From NCBI GenBank assembly GCA_020426085.1, contig JAGQQP010000070.1, forward strand, positions 1 to 11,469: a stretch of DNA of 11,469 nucleotides, in the 5' to 3' direction. A program made the position numbers and the translations under genes. Shown here one piece after another: positions 1 through 5,525 of this stretch. Numbering within the stretch: the stretch's first letter is position 1; the number at the start of each line of letters is the position of its first letter. Below the pieces are notes generated by a model, which was not told the DNA's origin, did not search any database, and saw only the letters and a list, made by a program, of their open reading frames with translations. The DNA is from Planctomycetaceae bacterium (GTDB lineage Bacteria > Planctomycetota > Planctomycetia > Planctomycetales > Planctomycetaceae).

Positions 1-2
1 TT

Positions 3-362
3 CGAACTGCGGTGGAAAAAACGGCGCTGGAAATCGGCCAGTACACGCTGATCCCCCAGTGGGGAGAACCCCCGCGGTACCAACTGTTGTTTGAGCAGTC
101 CCTGCTTGCGTCGACCGATTCACTCCCGACTCTGCTGGACCAGCTCGACCGCAGTTTACAGGAAACCAACTGTGAATACGCAGAGAAGCGTCAATCCGGT
201 CGCCTGGCTGCCCCGGTGGCCTGCGAACTGACACCAGGCACCTGGAGCCGGTTTGCTGTGGAGCGACAGAAAAAGCTCGGCGGCAGTATCGAACAGTACA
301 AGCATCCCTGCCTGATCCCCGAGCTTGATTATGCCCGGCAGATCCTGAACCGCTTTTCCTGA
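3..362 (+). CDS. GH3 auxin-responsive promoter family protein, C-terminal part (5' end outside window)
   Basis: The reading frame is open from the left edge, so this is the last ~119 residues of a longer gene; the GTG at 12 is just an internal Val codon. The tail carries features I recognise from the C-terminal domain of GH3 proteins: an E-x-x-x-Y-A-E-K-R-x-S-G-R-L stretch, then PGTW, then R-Q-K-K-L-G-G-S-I-E-Q-Y-K-H-P near the end. In plants GH3 enzymes adenylate acyl acids and join them to amino acids; bacterial homologues occur in planctomycetes and others, mostly with unknown substrates. The adenylation core would lie upstream and cannot be seen. The stop is TGA at 360-362. Family assignment is fairly sure; acyl substrate and physiological role are unknown. 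Confidence 0.75.
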   Translation, partial: RTAVEKTALEIGQYTLIPQWGEPPRYQLLFEQSLLASTDSLPTLLDQLDRSLQETNCEYAEKRQSGRLAAPVACELTPGTWSRFAVERQKKLGGSIEQYKHPCLIPELDYARQILNRFS

Positions 363-532
363 GTACCGTTACTGCGAAGCTTTTTTCCTGCCTCAAAGGT
401 AAACAGGTCCCCAATCTAGAGATAGATTTCCAGCCGGATCGTCTACCTCTGCAGTGCAGCAATCGATTTGCTGTTCAGCCCAAGACTTAGGAAAATCAGG
501 CTATTTTATATATTTGACCACTACTGACATCG

Positions 533-563
533 GATTTCAATCTTGATCCTGGAGATTGAAATC
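533..563. repeat. Perfect 11-bp inverted repeat
   Basis: The arms GATTTCAATCT (533-543) and AGATTGAAATC (553-563) are exact reverse complements around a 9-base centre (544-552). No T-run follows on either strand, so it is not a classic intrinsic terminator. It could be a protein-binding operator or an mRNA hairpin; it lies about 170 bases after the GH3-like stop and about 175 bases before the GNAT start. Confidence 0.6.
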
Positions 564-643
564 ACTCTCAGCAGACTTCCATTTTCCCTCAGTAACTGGC
601 GTAGGGATTATAAGGAGTAGGAAGGGTGCCCCACCAGTTGATT

Positions 644-686
644 TGAGAATAGATTAATTTTCCTTGAAATATTCTCAGTATTTTTT
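644..686 (+). terminator. Possible weak intrinsic terminator upstream of the GNAT gene
   Basis: The arms TGAGAATA (644-651) and TATTCTCA (670-677) are exact reverse complements with an 18-base loop, and a T-run at 681-686 follows three bases later. The stem is A/T-rich and the loop is long, so it would be a poor terminator. It might end the GH3-like transcript, or it may be chance in an A/T-rich stretch. Confidence 0.25.
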
Positions 687-736
687 CGTTAGGTTCGTAG
701 TGAAACCCAACAATAAAAAACCAGAGAACCATAGCG

Positions 737-1309
737 ATGCGAAACACCCTGGAGAAACAGACCTTGGAAACATCTCGACTTATTCTGAGACAGTGGCGCG
801 AAGATGATATCGCCCACTTCGCAGAGATGAACGCCGACCGGAAAGTCATGCAATACTTTCCGGAAACCCTCACATATGATGAAAGCGCGTATCTGGTTGA
901 ACGGTATCAAAAGCATTTTGACGAGTATGGTTTTGGGCTTTGGGCAGTTGAGCTCAAAGATCAGGCAGAATTTGCTGGTTTTATTGGCCTGGCAGTCCCT
1001 CAGTTTACTGCGTATTTCACTCCCTGTGTCGAGATCGGCTGGCGGCTGGCGACTCCGTACTGGAACCAGGGTTATGCAACCGAAGGCGCTCAGGCAGCCC
1101 TCGACTTTGGATTCGATCAATGTAACCTCAAAGAGATCCTGTCGTTCACCGTCCCGGCCAATATCGCTTCGCGACGCGTGATGGAAAAAATCGGGATGAG
1201 CTACATCGACAACTTCGATCACCCGGCGATTCCAGCCGATGCCCCGCTTTGCCGCCATGTCCTGTACCGGATTACCAAAGAGGAACGTGATACACTTCAG
1301 GCAGTTTGA
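737..1309 (+). CDS. GNAT family N-acetyltransferase, RimJ/RimL type
   Basis: The 190-residue protein has the usual single-domain length for a cytoplasmic GNAT enzyme of the Acetyltransf_3 (RimJ/RimL) group. The N-terminus L-E-T-S-R-L-I-L-R-Q-W-R-E-D-D (about 10-24) is the standard opening strand and helix. E-I-G-W-R-L (99-104) is the central strand, followed by the acetyl-CoA pyrophosphate loop Y-W-N-Q-G-Y-A-T-E (108-116). The C-terminal N-x-x-S-R-R-V-M-E-K-I-G-M (about 142-154) is the typical CoA-side helix. It transfers acetyl from acetyl-CoA to an amine; family members act on ribosomal N-termini, antibiotics or small molecules, and nothing here tells which. The ATG at 737 has only a poor purine-rich stretch upstream. 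It converges on the next gene with a 3-base gap and appears monocistronic. Confidence 0.88.
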   Translation: MRNTLEKQTLETSRLILRQWREDDIAHFAEMNADRKVMQYFPETLTYDESAYLVERYQKHFDEYGFGLWAVELKDQAEFAGFIGLAVPQFTAYFTPCVEIGWRLATPYWNQGYATEGAQAALDFGFDQCNLKEILSFTVPANIASRRVMEKIGMSYIDNFDHPAIPADAPLCRHVLYRITKEERDTLQAV

Positions 1310-1312
1310 AAT

Positions 1313-2740
1313 TTATTGTGAGAGCCGGTTGAGAATATTTTTTGTCACCTGCTGAACAACCGGATCTTTCCCGCGTAAGCCATGTGCCCAGTCGGTGCTG
1401 CCAACCGTAAAGACGGTCCCCCCTCTGGTGTACATCCCTAAGATCGCGGCTCCCACACGATCCTTATTAAACCGGTCATACCACAGACTGTCGCCGGGCG
1501 CCCATTTCGCCGGACAGGATGCCAGGATTTCAAACGTGCGTGGTGTCCCGTCTTTAAACGTCGGCACCGGGAGACCATCTTTGATTTCAAACTGACAGCC
1601 ATCACACTCGTAACCGACGATGCTGTCTTTACCGCCAAATTCGTCCCCCTGTTTGATGCCTGTCTTTTCAAAGACCCAGTGCGCGGGACGATGGACCTGG
1701 TAAGCGCCGGAACCATCCATGAACTGCCCGTGGCTTTTATGATAACCGCCATACAGAAAGCCGACGCCCGTCAACTGATTTTCAGGTCGGTTCACCAGGT
1801 GATGACTCCAGAGCGTCGACAGCAGACGATGATCACCGTCCGGAAACAACGGATCCATGTTATACCACTGTTTCCAGCAGGTCAGTGCCCGTCCGTCGTC
1901 TTCACTGCGGACTTGCCAGCAAACCGAGTTACCACTGAAGAACGCCACGTTCCCTCCCTCGCTGATGAACTTTTCCAGGTGATCCCGCATCGGAGCCGAC
2001 CAGTATTCATCATGGCCGACACTCAAGACCAGGCGATAGTGCTGCAGCATCTCCGGATGAAATTCCAGATCACTGTTGGCAGCGTAATCAAGCTGATACC
2101 CGTTGCTCTCGGCCCAGATGATAAACGGCAGTTCCCAGTTGGCAAACTGTCCTGCCAGAGGACGATTGAAGGAAACGCGATGCCCCTGCAGGTTCGCCCG
2201 GCCATGATAACTGTAAAGACTGGATCCTCCCCAGTTATTATAAGCGTTGTAGGTATTCGTGCTCAGTTGAATCAGAATCTTTGTTTGACTGCCCGGCTGC
2301 TTCGCCCTCACAATGAAAAACAGATTCGATGCCGCAGAACGCGAATTGCGCTGGATGAACTTTCCGCCCCCATCGGATACCGACAGCCGGACATTGTAAT
2401 AACCGCTCTGCCAGGAATCGGGAATCGTCAGCTCAAATGCGGTCGGCCACTGACAACCGTGGGACGAAGCATTCTCCGGCACCGGATAAGCGGCACCGTT
2501 CTGACGTGTCTCTTTGAAAACCGTTTTATTATCAGGCCCCAGCCGGGTGATTTCGACGGTGTACTTAGGCTCGGAACTGGAAAGATGAAAGGCAACCTTC
2601 TCACCAGGCTGATAACTCAGTTGATTCGTGTAACCTTCAATAAAGATCGATCCGGCATCATCGTCGGCTGCAGCCAGCGGAGCCGATAACGTACCCGCGA
2701 TCAGTAGCATCAGGAATAGTCTCAAGCTGCATGAAATCAT
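1313..2740 (-). CDS. Secreted N,N-dimethylformamidase beta-subunit-like protein
   Basis: The 475-residue product starts with a Sec signal peptide: M-I-S-C-S-L-R, a hydrophobic core, then A-A-A-D-D-D around residues 23-28. After a beta-rich region (about 30-145) comes a domain resembling the catalytic C-terminal part of the N,N-dimethylformamidase large subunit. Visible motifs are T-Y-N-A-Y-N-N-W-G-G (162-171), V-G-H-D-E-Y-W-S (241-248), a glycine-rich G-G-N-V-A-F-F-S-G-N (262-271), and F-L-Y-G-G-Y-H (328-334). In the characterised enzyme an unusual two-Tyr, one-carboxylate iron site is formed; the Glu of H-D-E-Y-W and a Tyr of the first motif are likely equivalents. No small (alpha) subunit gene is nearby, so formamide hydrolysis should not be assumed. 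The gene lies downstream of, and on the same strand as, the AraC-type regulator. Confidence 0.82.
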   Translation of the reverse strand: MISCSLRLFLMLLIAGTLSAPLAAADDDAGSIFIEGYTNQLSYQPGEKVAFHLSSSEPKYTVEITRLGPDNKTVFKETRQNGAAYPVPENASSHGCQWPTAFELTIPDSWQSGYYNVRLSVSDGGGKFIQRNSRSAASNLFFIVRAKQPGSQTKILIQLSTNTYNAYNNWGGSSLYSYHGRANLQGHRVSFNRPLAGQFANWELPFIIWAESNGYQLDYAANSDLEFHPEMLQHYRLVLSVGHDEYWSAPMRDHLEKFISEGGNVAFFSGNSVCWQVRSEDDGRALTCWKQWYNMDPLFPDGDHRLLSTLWSHHLVNRPENQLTGVGFLYGGYHKSHGQFMDGSGAYQVHRPAHWVFEKTGIKQGDEFGGKDSIVGYECDGCQFEIKDGLPVPTFKDGTPRTFEILASCPAKWAPGDSLWYDRFNKDRVGAAILGMYTRGGTVFTVGSTDWAHGLRGKDPVVQQVTKNILNRLSQ

Positions 2741-2748
2741 TGTCGTTT

Positions 2749-2754
2749 TCCTCT
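2749..2754 (-). promoter_or_regulatory. Ribosome binding site that fixes the start of the DMFase-like gene
   Basis: On the minus strand AGAGGA lies 8 bases before the ATG at 2740. An in-frame ATG at 2779 would add 13 charged residues in front of the signal peptide and lacks such a site, so 2740 is the better start. Confidence 0.65.
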
Positions 2755-2806
2755 GTCTATGGAACCGGTTGCAAATCAACGGTATATGGTTCTGTTGATC
2801 CTACCA

Positions 2807-2849
2807 AGACCGGTAAACGCTTGCTATTCCGCCATAGAGATTTTACCGG
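2807..2849 (-). promoter_or_regulatory. Candidate operator upstream of the DMFase-like gene
   Basis: Read on the plus strand, CCGGTAAA (2810-2817) and TTTACCGG (2842-2849) form a perfect 8-bp inverted repeat with a 24-base spacer. Further CGGT-containing sites (AACCGGTT at 2763-2770 and ACGGTAT at 2779-2785) sit closer to the gene. The same two words recur upstream of the regulator gene (4086-4117) with a spacing exactly 10 bases shorter. It lies about 70-110 bases before the DMFase-like start codon. Binding by the adjacent regulator is inferred. Confidence 0.4.
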
Positions 2850-2872
2850 CAGCAAGGGAGAGCAGCACAAAA

Positions 2873-4039
2873 TTACGGACGGCTGTGATTCTGCTGGCGG
2901 TACTCGCGAGGCGACATGCCCGTCACACGTCCGAACATGCGAATCATGGCCTCCTGATGCTGGAATCCGCAGCGGGCAGCGATCTGTGAAATCGTCAGAT
3001 TGGTTTCCTGCAACAGTTTGATAATCCGCTTCAGCTTTTCCTGGCGAATTTCTGCAGCCGGGGAACGATGCAGGGCTTTCTGAAAACGATGCTCCAGAAT
3101 CCGTCGCGACACATTCAGATGATCGGTCAAATCGGAAACCTGCAATGCTTCCTGCGCATGCTGGCGGATGAATTGAATGGCTTCGCGAACCAGACTGTCA
3201 TCGGCGAACAGTGTGTCGGTCGAAGCACGTTCTTCGATTGACAGCGGCGGTATTCGAATCGGTTCCTCAGGTGGTGCCTCTCCCTGAATCAACCGGTCCA
3301 GCAGTTGTGCTGCCTCATAACCCACGACATGAGGTGCCTGATTAATACAGGAAAGAGGTACGGGCGAGAGGGCCGACATCAGCGGATCATGCTCGATGCT
3401 GAGAATCGCCACCTGATCGGGAATCTCCAGATGATGGTTCACACAGACCGTCGCAACTTCACGCCCGACCTTACTCGACCAGACCAATAGCGCCACCGGC
3501 TTAGGCAGTTCCCACAGCCACTCCTTGAGACGTTTCTGCTGTTTTTCATAATCGTCTTCTTTTGTCAGTTCATAATACGGGAAACGATAGCAGACCCCAT
3601 CCCCCTGTTCGATGATTTCCTGAAATTCATTCTCGATGGTCGGCAGATACTTCAATGTCGGATCAGGGCCGATATACCCGCAGGAACGGAATCCTTTTTG
3701 TAAAAAGAAATCCGCTGCCAGACGGGCACACGCGTGCTCGTCTGAAACTACTTTGGGAATTTTTTCAGAATGTTTTCCCAGCCACGAGACATTTACCGCG
3801 GGCAACTTTCGCCGCACGATCGATTGCTGAATGCGGGCATCGGTCAGACGGCAGATCGTGCCATGCCCGTTCCAGGAAGCGGGAAATCGCAGTTGTTCCT
3901 GCAGACCGCGAAATTCAATCCAGAAATCCCAGCCCCCCTGCTCGAGTGCATAGTCGGCAATGCCCTGAATGATCTGGCGACTCCAGTCGCTGGAAGTCTG
4001 TACGAGCAAGGCAATTTTGCGGCGTTCGGGAAATCTCAC
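2873..4039 (-). CDS. XylR-type transcriptional regulator (periplasmic-binding-like domain fused to AraC HTH)
   Basis: The 388-residue protein joins a LacI/XylR-like ligand-binding region to a C-terminal AraC DNA-binding domain. The N-terminus (R-R-K-I-A-L-L-V-Q-T-S, about 6-16, then I-I-Q-G-I-A-D-Y-A) is the first strand and helix of a type I periplasmic-binding fold. G-Y-I-G-P (about 122) and V-A-I-L-S-I-E-H-D-P (about 210) are further core strands. Residues about 285-385 hold two helix-turn-helix units, ending in the AraC signature I-A-A-R-C-G-F-Q and G-M-S-P-R-E-Y-R. Such regulators usually sense a sugar or similar small ligand and activate adjacent genes. The start is GTG at 4039; an in-frame TGA lies three codons upstream, so no longer start is possible. 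It is divergent from the phosphonate operon and co-directional with the DMFase-like gene, so its target is ambiguous; shared upstream motifs favour autoregulation plus the DMFase-like gene. Confidence 0.88.
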   Translation of the reverse strand: MRFPERRKIALLVQTSSDWSRQIIQGIADYALEQGGWDFWIEFRGLQEQLRFPASWNGHGTICRLTDARIQQSIVRRKLPAVNVSWLGKHSEKIPKVVSDEHACARLAADFFLQKGFRSCGYIGPDPTLKYLPTIENEFQEIIEQGDGVCYRFPYYELTKEDDYEKQQKRLKEWLWELPKPVALLVWSSKVGREVATVCVNHHLEIPDQVAILSIEHDPLMSALSPVPLSCINQAPHVVGYEAAQLLDRLIQGEAPPEEPIRIPPLSIEERASTDTLFADDSLVREAIQFIRQHAQEALQVSDLTDHLNVSRRILEHRFQKALHRSPAAEIRQEKLKRIIKLLQETNLTISQIAARCGFQHQEAMIRMFGRVTGMSPREYRQQNHSRP

Positions 4040-4085
4040 AGTAAGTCATTTCTGCATCAGGGTTCAAAGAGAAGACGATTCTTTC

Positions 4086-4117
4086 AGACCGGTATGATAG
4101 ATTCTGCCCGTTTACCG
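4086..4117 (-). promoter_or_regulatory. Candidate operator upstream of the regulator gene
   Basis: AGACCGGTA (4086-4094) is identical to bases 2807-2815, and TTTACCG (4111-4117) is identical to 2842-2848, in the same order and orientation. The gap is 16 bases here against 26 there, a difference of one helical turn. The site lies 47-78 bases upstream of the GTG start of the regulator, a plausible position for autoregulation. Confidence 0.4.
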
Positions 4118-4165
4118 ATGTTAAAGAAGCGATGAAGAGCATGTAAATATTATCAATTATACTGC

Positions 4166-4186
4166 GTATTTTGTCATTGTATTTTG
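4166..4186 (+). repeat. Short direct repeat in the divergent intergenic region
   Basis: GTATTTTG occurs at 4166-4173 and again at 4179-4186, a 13-base period, in an A/T-rich stretch about 170-190 bases before the first gene of the phosphonate operon. It may be part of a promoter or activator site. Chance in A/T-rich sequence is quite possible. Confidence 0.3.
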
Positions 4187-4227
4187 AAAGAATTCCTCGA
4201 TACTTTTCCCTGTACAATGAAGCTTGC

Positions 4228-4325
4228 GACAGGTCTGGCGGGAAGTTCCTCCTGTTTTCCCGCCAGACTGTCAGCGGGATTGCTTCCTGTTTCCAGGCGA
4301 CCGCGGGGCGTCCCTGTCCCGTTTT
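4228..4325 (+). promoter_or_regulatory. Structured leader of the phosphonate operon, attenuator-like
   Basis: GTCTGGCGGGAA (4233-4244) and TTCCCGCCAGAC (4257-4268) pair perfectly over 12 bp around a 12-base loop; allowing one bulged G, the stem extends to 4228 and 4272. The sequence then partly repeats with a 36-base period: GCGGGA at 4238 and 4274, and TTCCT-CTGTTTTCC-like tracts at 4247 and 4284. Four segments result: A GCGGGA 4238-4243, B TCCCGC 4258-4263, C GCGGGA 4274-4279, D TCCCG 4317-4321. A can pair with B and C with D, or alternatively B with C. Segment D is followed by TTTTC. The ATG of the first operon gene is 28 bases further on. Structure is read directly; an attenuation role is inference. 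Confidence 0.45.
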
Positions 4326-4352
4326 CTCAATACTCACCCTGATTCTGAAATC

Positions 4353-5525
4353 ATGTCGACTCAAACTTACCAGCGTAAATATGATGTCATTGTGATTGGC
4401 GGCGGTGTCCTGGGTGCTTTCCATGCCTACTTCGCCATGCGTCAGGGCTTCAAGACATTGCTGATCGAACGCAACGTTTTTCCTCAACAGGCGTCCGTCC
4501 GCAACTTTGGATTGATCATCCCCAGTGCCATGCCCGCAGGCCGCTGGCGCGACCGGGCGATCGCTTCCTGTGAAATCTATTCCGAACTTTCTGAGTTACT
4601 CGGAGTTCCACTGCGACGGGTAGGAACTCAGTACCTGGCTCACACGGAAGCAGAAGCAGACTTTCTAAAACAGATGGCATTATCCTGTGAAGACTCGTTA
4701 TGCCCGGCGGAATTCTATAATGCCGAAGAAACCGTTCGTTCCAGCTGCTGCCTGAATCCGGAATTCTGTCAGGGCAGCCTGTTTTTTCCACAGGATCTGC
4801 AACTCGATCCCGACCAGTTTTTTCGTGCCTTGATCAACTGGATCGCGTGTACTTCAGACTGTGACTATCTACCAAATACCACAGCGATCTCGGTAGAACC
4901 GCAGGGGAGCCTCAACCGGGTCAGAACATCCTCGGGCAGAGAATTCCAGGCGAACCATGTTTTTGTCTGTTCCGGCGCAGACCTGCAGACTCTGTTTCCC
5001 GATGTCTACATCACACGGAACCTGCAGTACTGCAAACTGCAGATGCTGAAACTTTCCAATCCCGAAAACCGCACGCTGGGAACCAGTATCGCGTCTCCCA
5101 TCGCACTCACTCGCTATCCTGCATTTCTAAATGCACAGTTTTTACAGGGAATTGCTCTCCCTGCGCCCGCCCCGGAACTGCAGGAGCTGGGTATTCAGAT
5201 CTGGATCACTCAAAATCAGAACAACGAATTTATTCTCGGCGATTCACACGCTTACTCGACCGACCCGCCTACAGAGTTTCTGTCAGCCGAAGTAGAATCG
5301 CAGATTATTAATTATGCGCGAAAGATGTTCGTCAAACTCGACTTTCAGGTGATGGACCGCTGGTGTGGTATTTATACTGAAGAGAAGTCCGCAGGGCTGT
5401 TTCAGCAGACTCTCGATGACCGCATTCATTTAGTCACGGGAATCGGCGGTAAGGGAATGACGACCGGCCCGGGACTTGCCAGGGAAAATATCAGCCAACT
5501 CTCTCTTTCAAAAAGTCGCGCATGA
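4353..5525 (+). CDS. FAD-dependent oxidoreductase of phosphonate operons (TIGR03364-like; probable N-methyl-AEP/AEP oxidase)
   Basis: The 390-residue protein is a DAO/sarcosine-oxidase-type flavoprotein. The dinucleotide-binding motif is at the N-terminus, Y-D-V-I-V-I-G-G-G-V-L-G (10-21), with Glu39 closing the second strand to bind the FAD ribose. V-R-N-F-G (49-53) and the C-terminal W-C-G-I-Y plus V-T-G-I-G-G-K-G-M-T are typical of the phosphonate-associated subfamily. Characterised relatives oxidise N-methyl-AEP, and some plain AEP, directly to phosphonoacetaldehyde, the substrate of PhnX encoded downstream; that role is inferred here. I chose ATG 4353 because it gives the normal few residues before the flavin motif. 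A TTG at 4224 would add 43 atypical residues and run through the leader hairpin. No good Shine-Dalgarno is seen. Its stop overlaps the next start (ATGA). Confidence 0.87.
   Translation: MSTQTYQRKYDVIVIGGGVLGAFHAYFAMRQGFKTLLIERNVFPQQASVRNFGLIIPSAMPAGRWRDRAIASCEIYSELSELLGVPLRRVGTQYLAHTEAEADFLKQMALSCEDSLCPAEFYNAEETVRSSCCLNPEFCQGSLFFPQDLQLDPDQFFRALINWIACTSDCDYLPNTTAISVEPQGSLNRVRTSSGREFQANHVFVCSGADLQTLFPDVYITRNLQYCKLQMLKLSNPENRTLGTSIASPIALTRYPAFLNAQFLQGIALPAPAPELQELGIQIWITQNQNNEFILGDSHAYSTDPPTEFLSAEVESQIINYARKMFVKLDFQVMDRWCGIYTEEKSAGLFQQTLDDRIHLVTGIGGKGMTTGPGLARENISQLSLSKSRA

Larger units (their letters stand above)
363..736. other. Intergenic spacer with no supported gene
   Basis: These 374 bases between the GH3-like gene and the GNAT gene show no convincing coding region. 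They are more A/T-rich than the flanking genes, particularly 500-530 and 650-720. Two inverted repeats lie inside (533-563 and 644-677) and are listed separately. The spacer probably holds the end of the upstream transcript and the promoter of the acetyltransferase gene, but I cannot point to a clear -35/-10 pair. Confidence 0.6.

Noticed and set aside
1679..2689. Plus-strand open frame of 336 codons opposite the DMFase-like gene
   Set aside because: The opposite strand encodes a protein with signal peptide, ribosome binding site and family motifs; this frame shows no recognisable domain and is a shadow of it.
4171..4189. Possible Pho box (TTGTCAT followed by TTTTGAA 11 bases on)
   Set aside because: The first half resembles CTGTCAT, but the second half matches at only about 3 of 7 positions, so phosphate-starvation control cannot be claimed.
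4224..4352. In-frame TTG extension of the FAD oxidoreductase
   Set aside because: It would add 43 Pro/Arg/Cys-rich residues before the flavin motif and translate through the strong leader hairpin; homologues begin a few residues before the GGGVLG motif.
3915..4487. Minus-strand open frame spanning the regulator start, the leader and the FAD gene start
   Set aside because: It overlaps two well-supported genes in other frames and the structured leader, and the translation shows no recognisable family.
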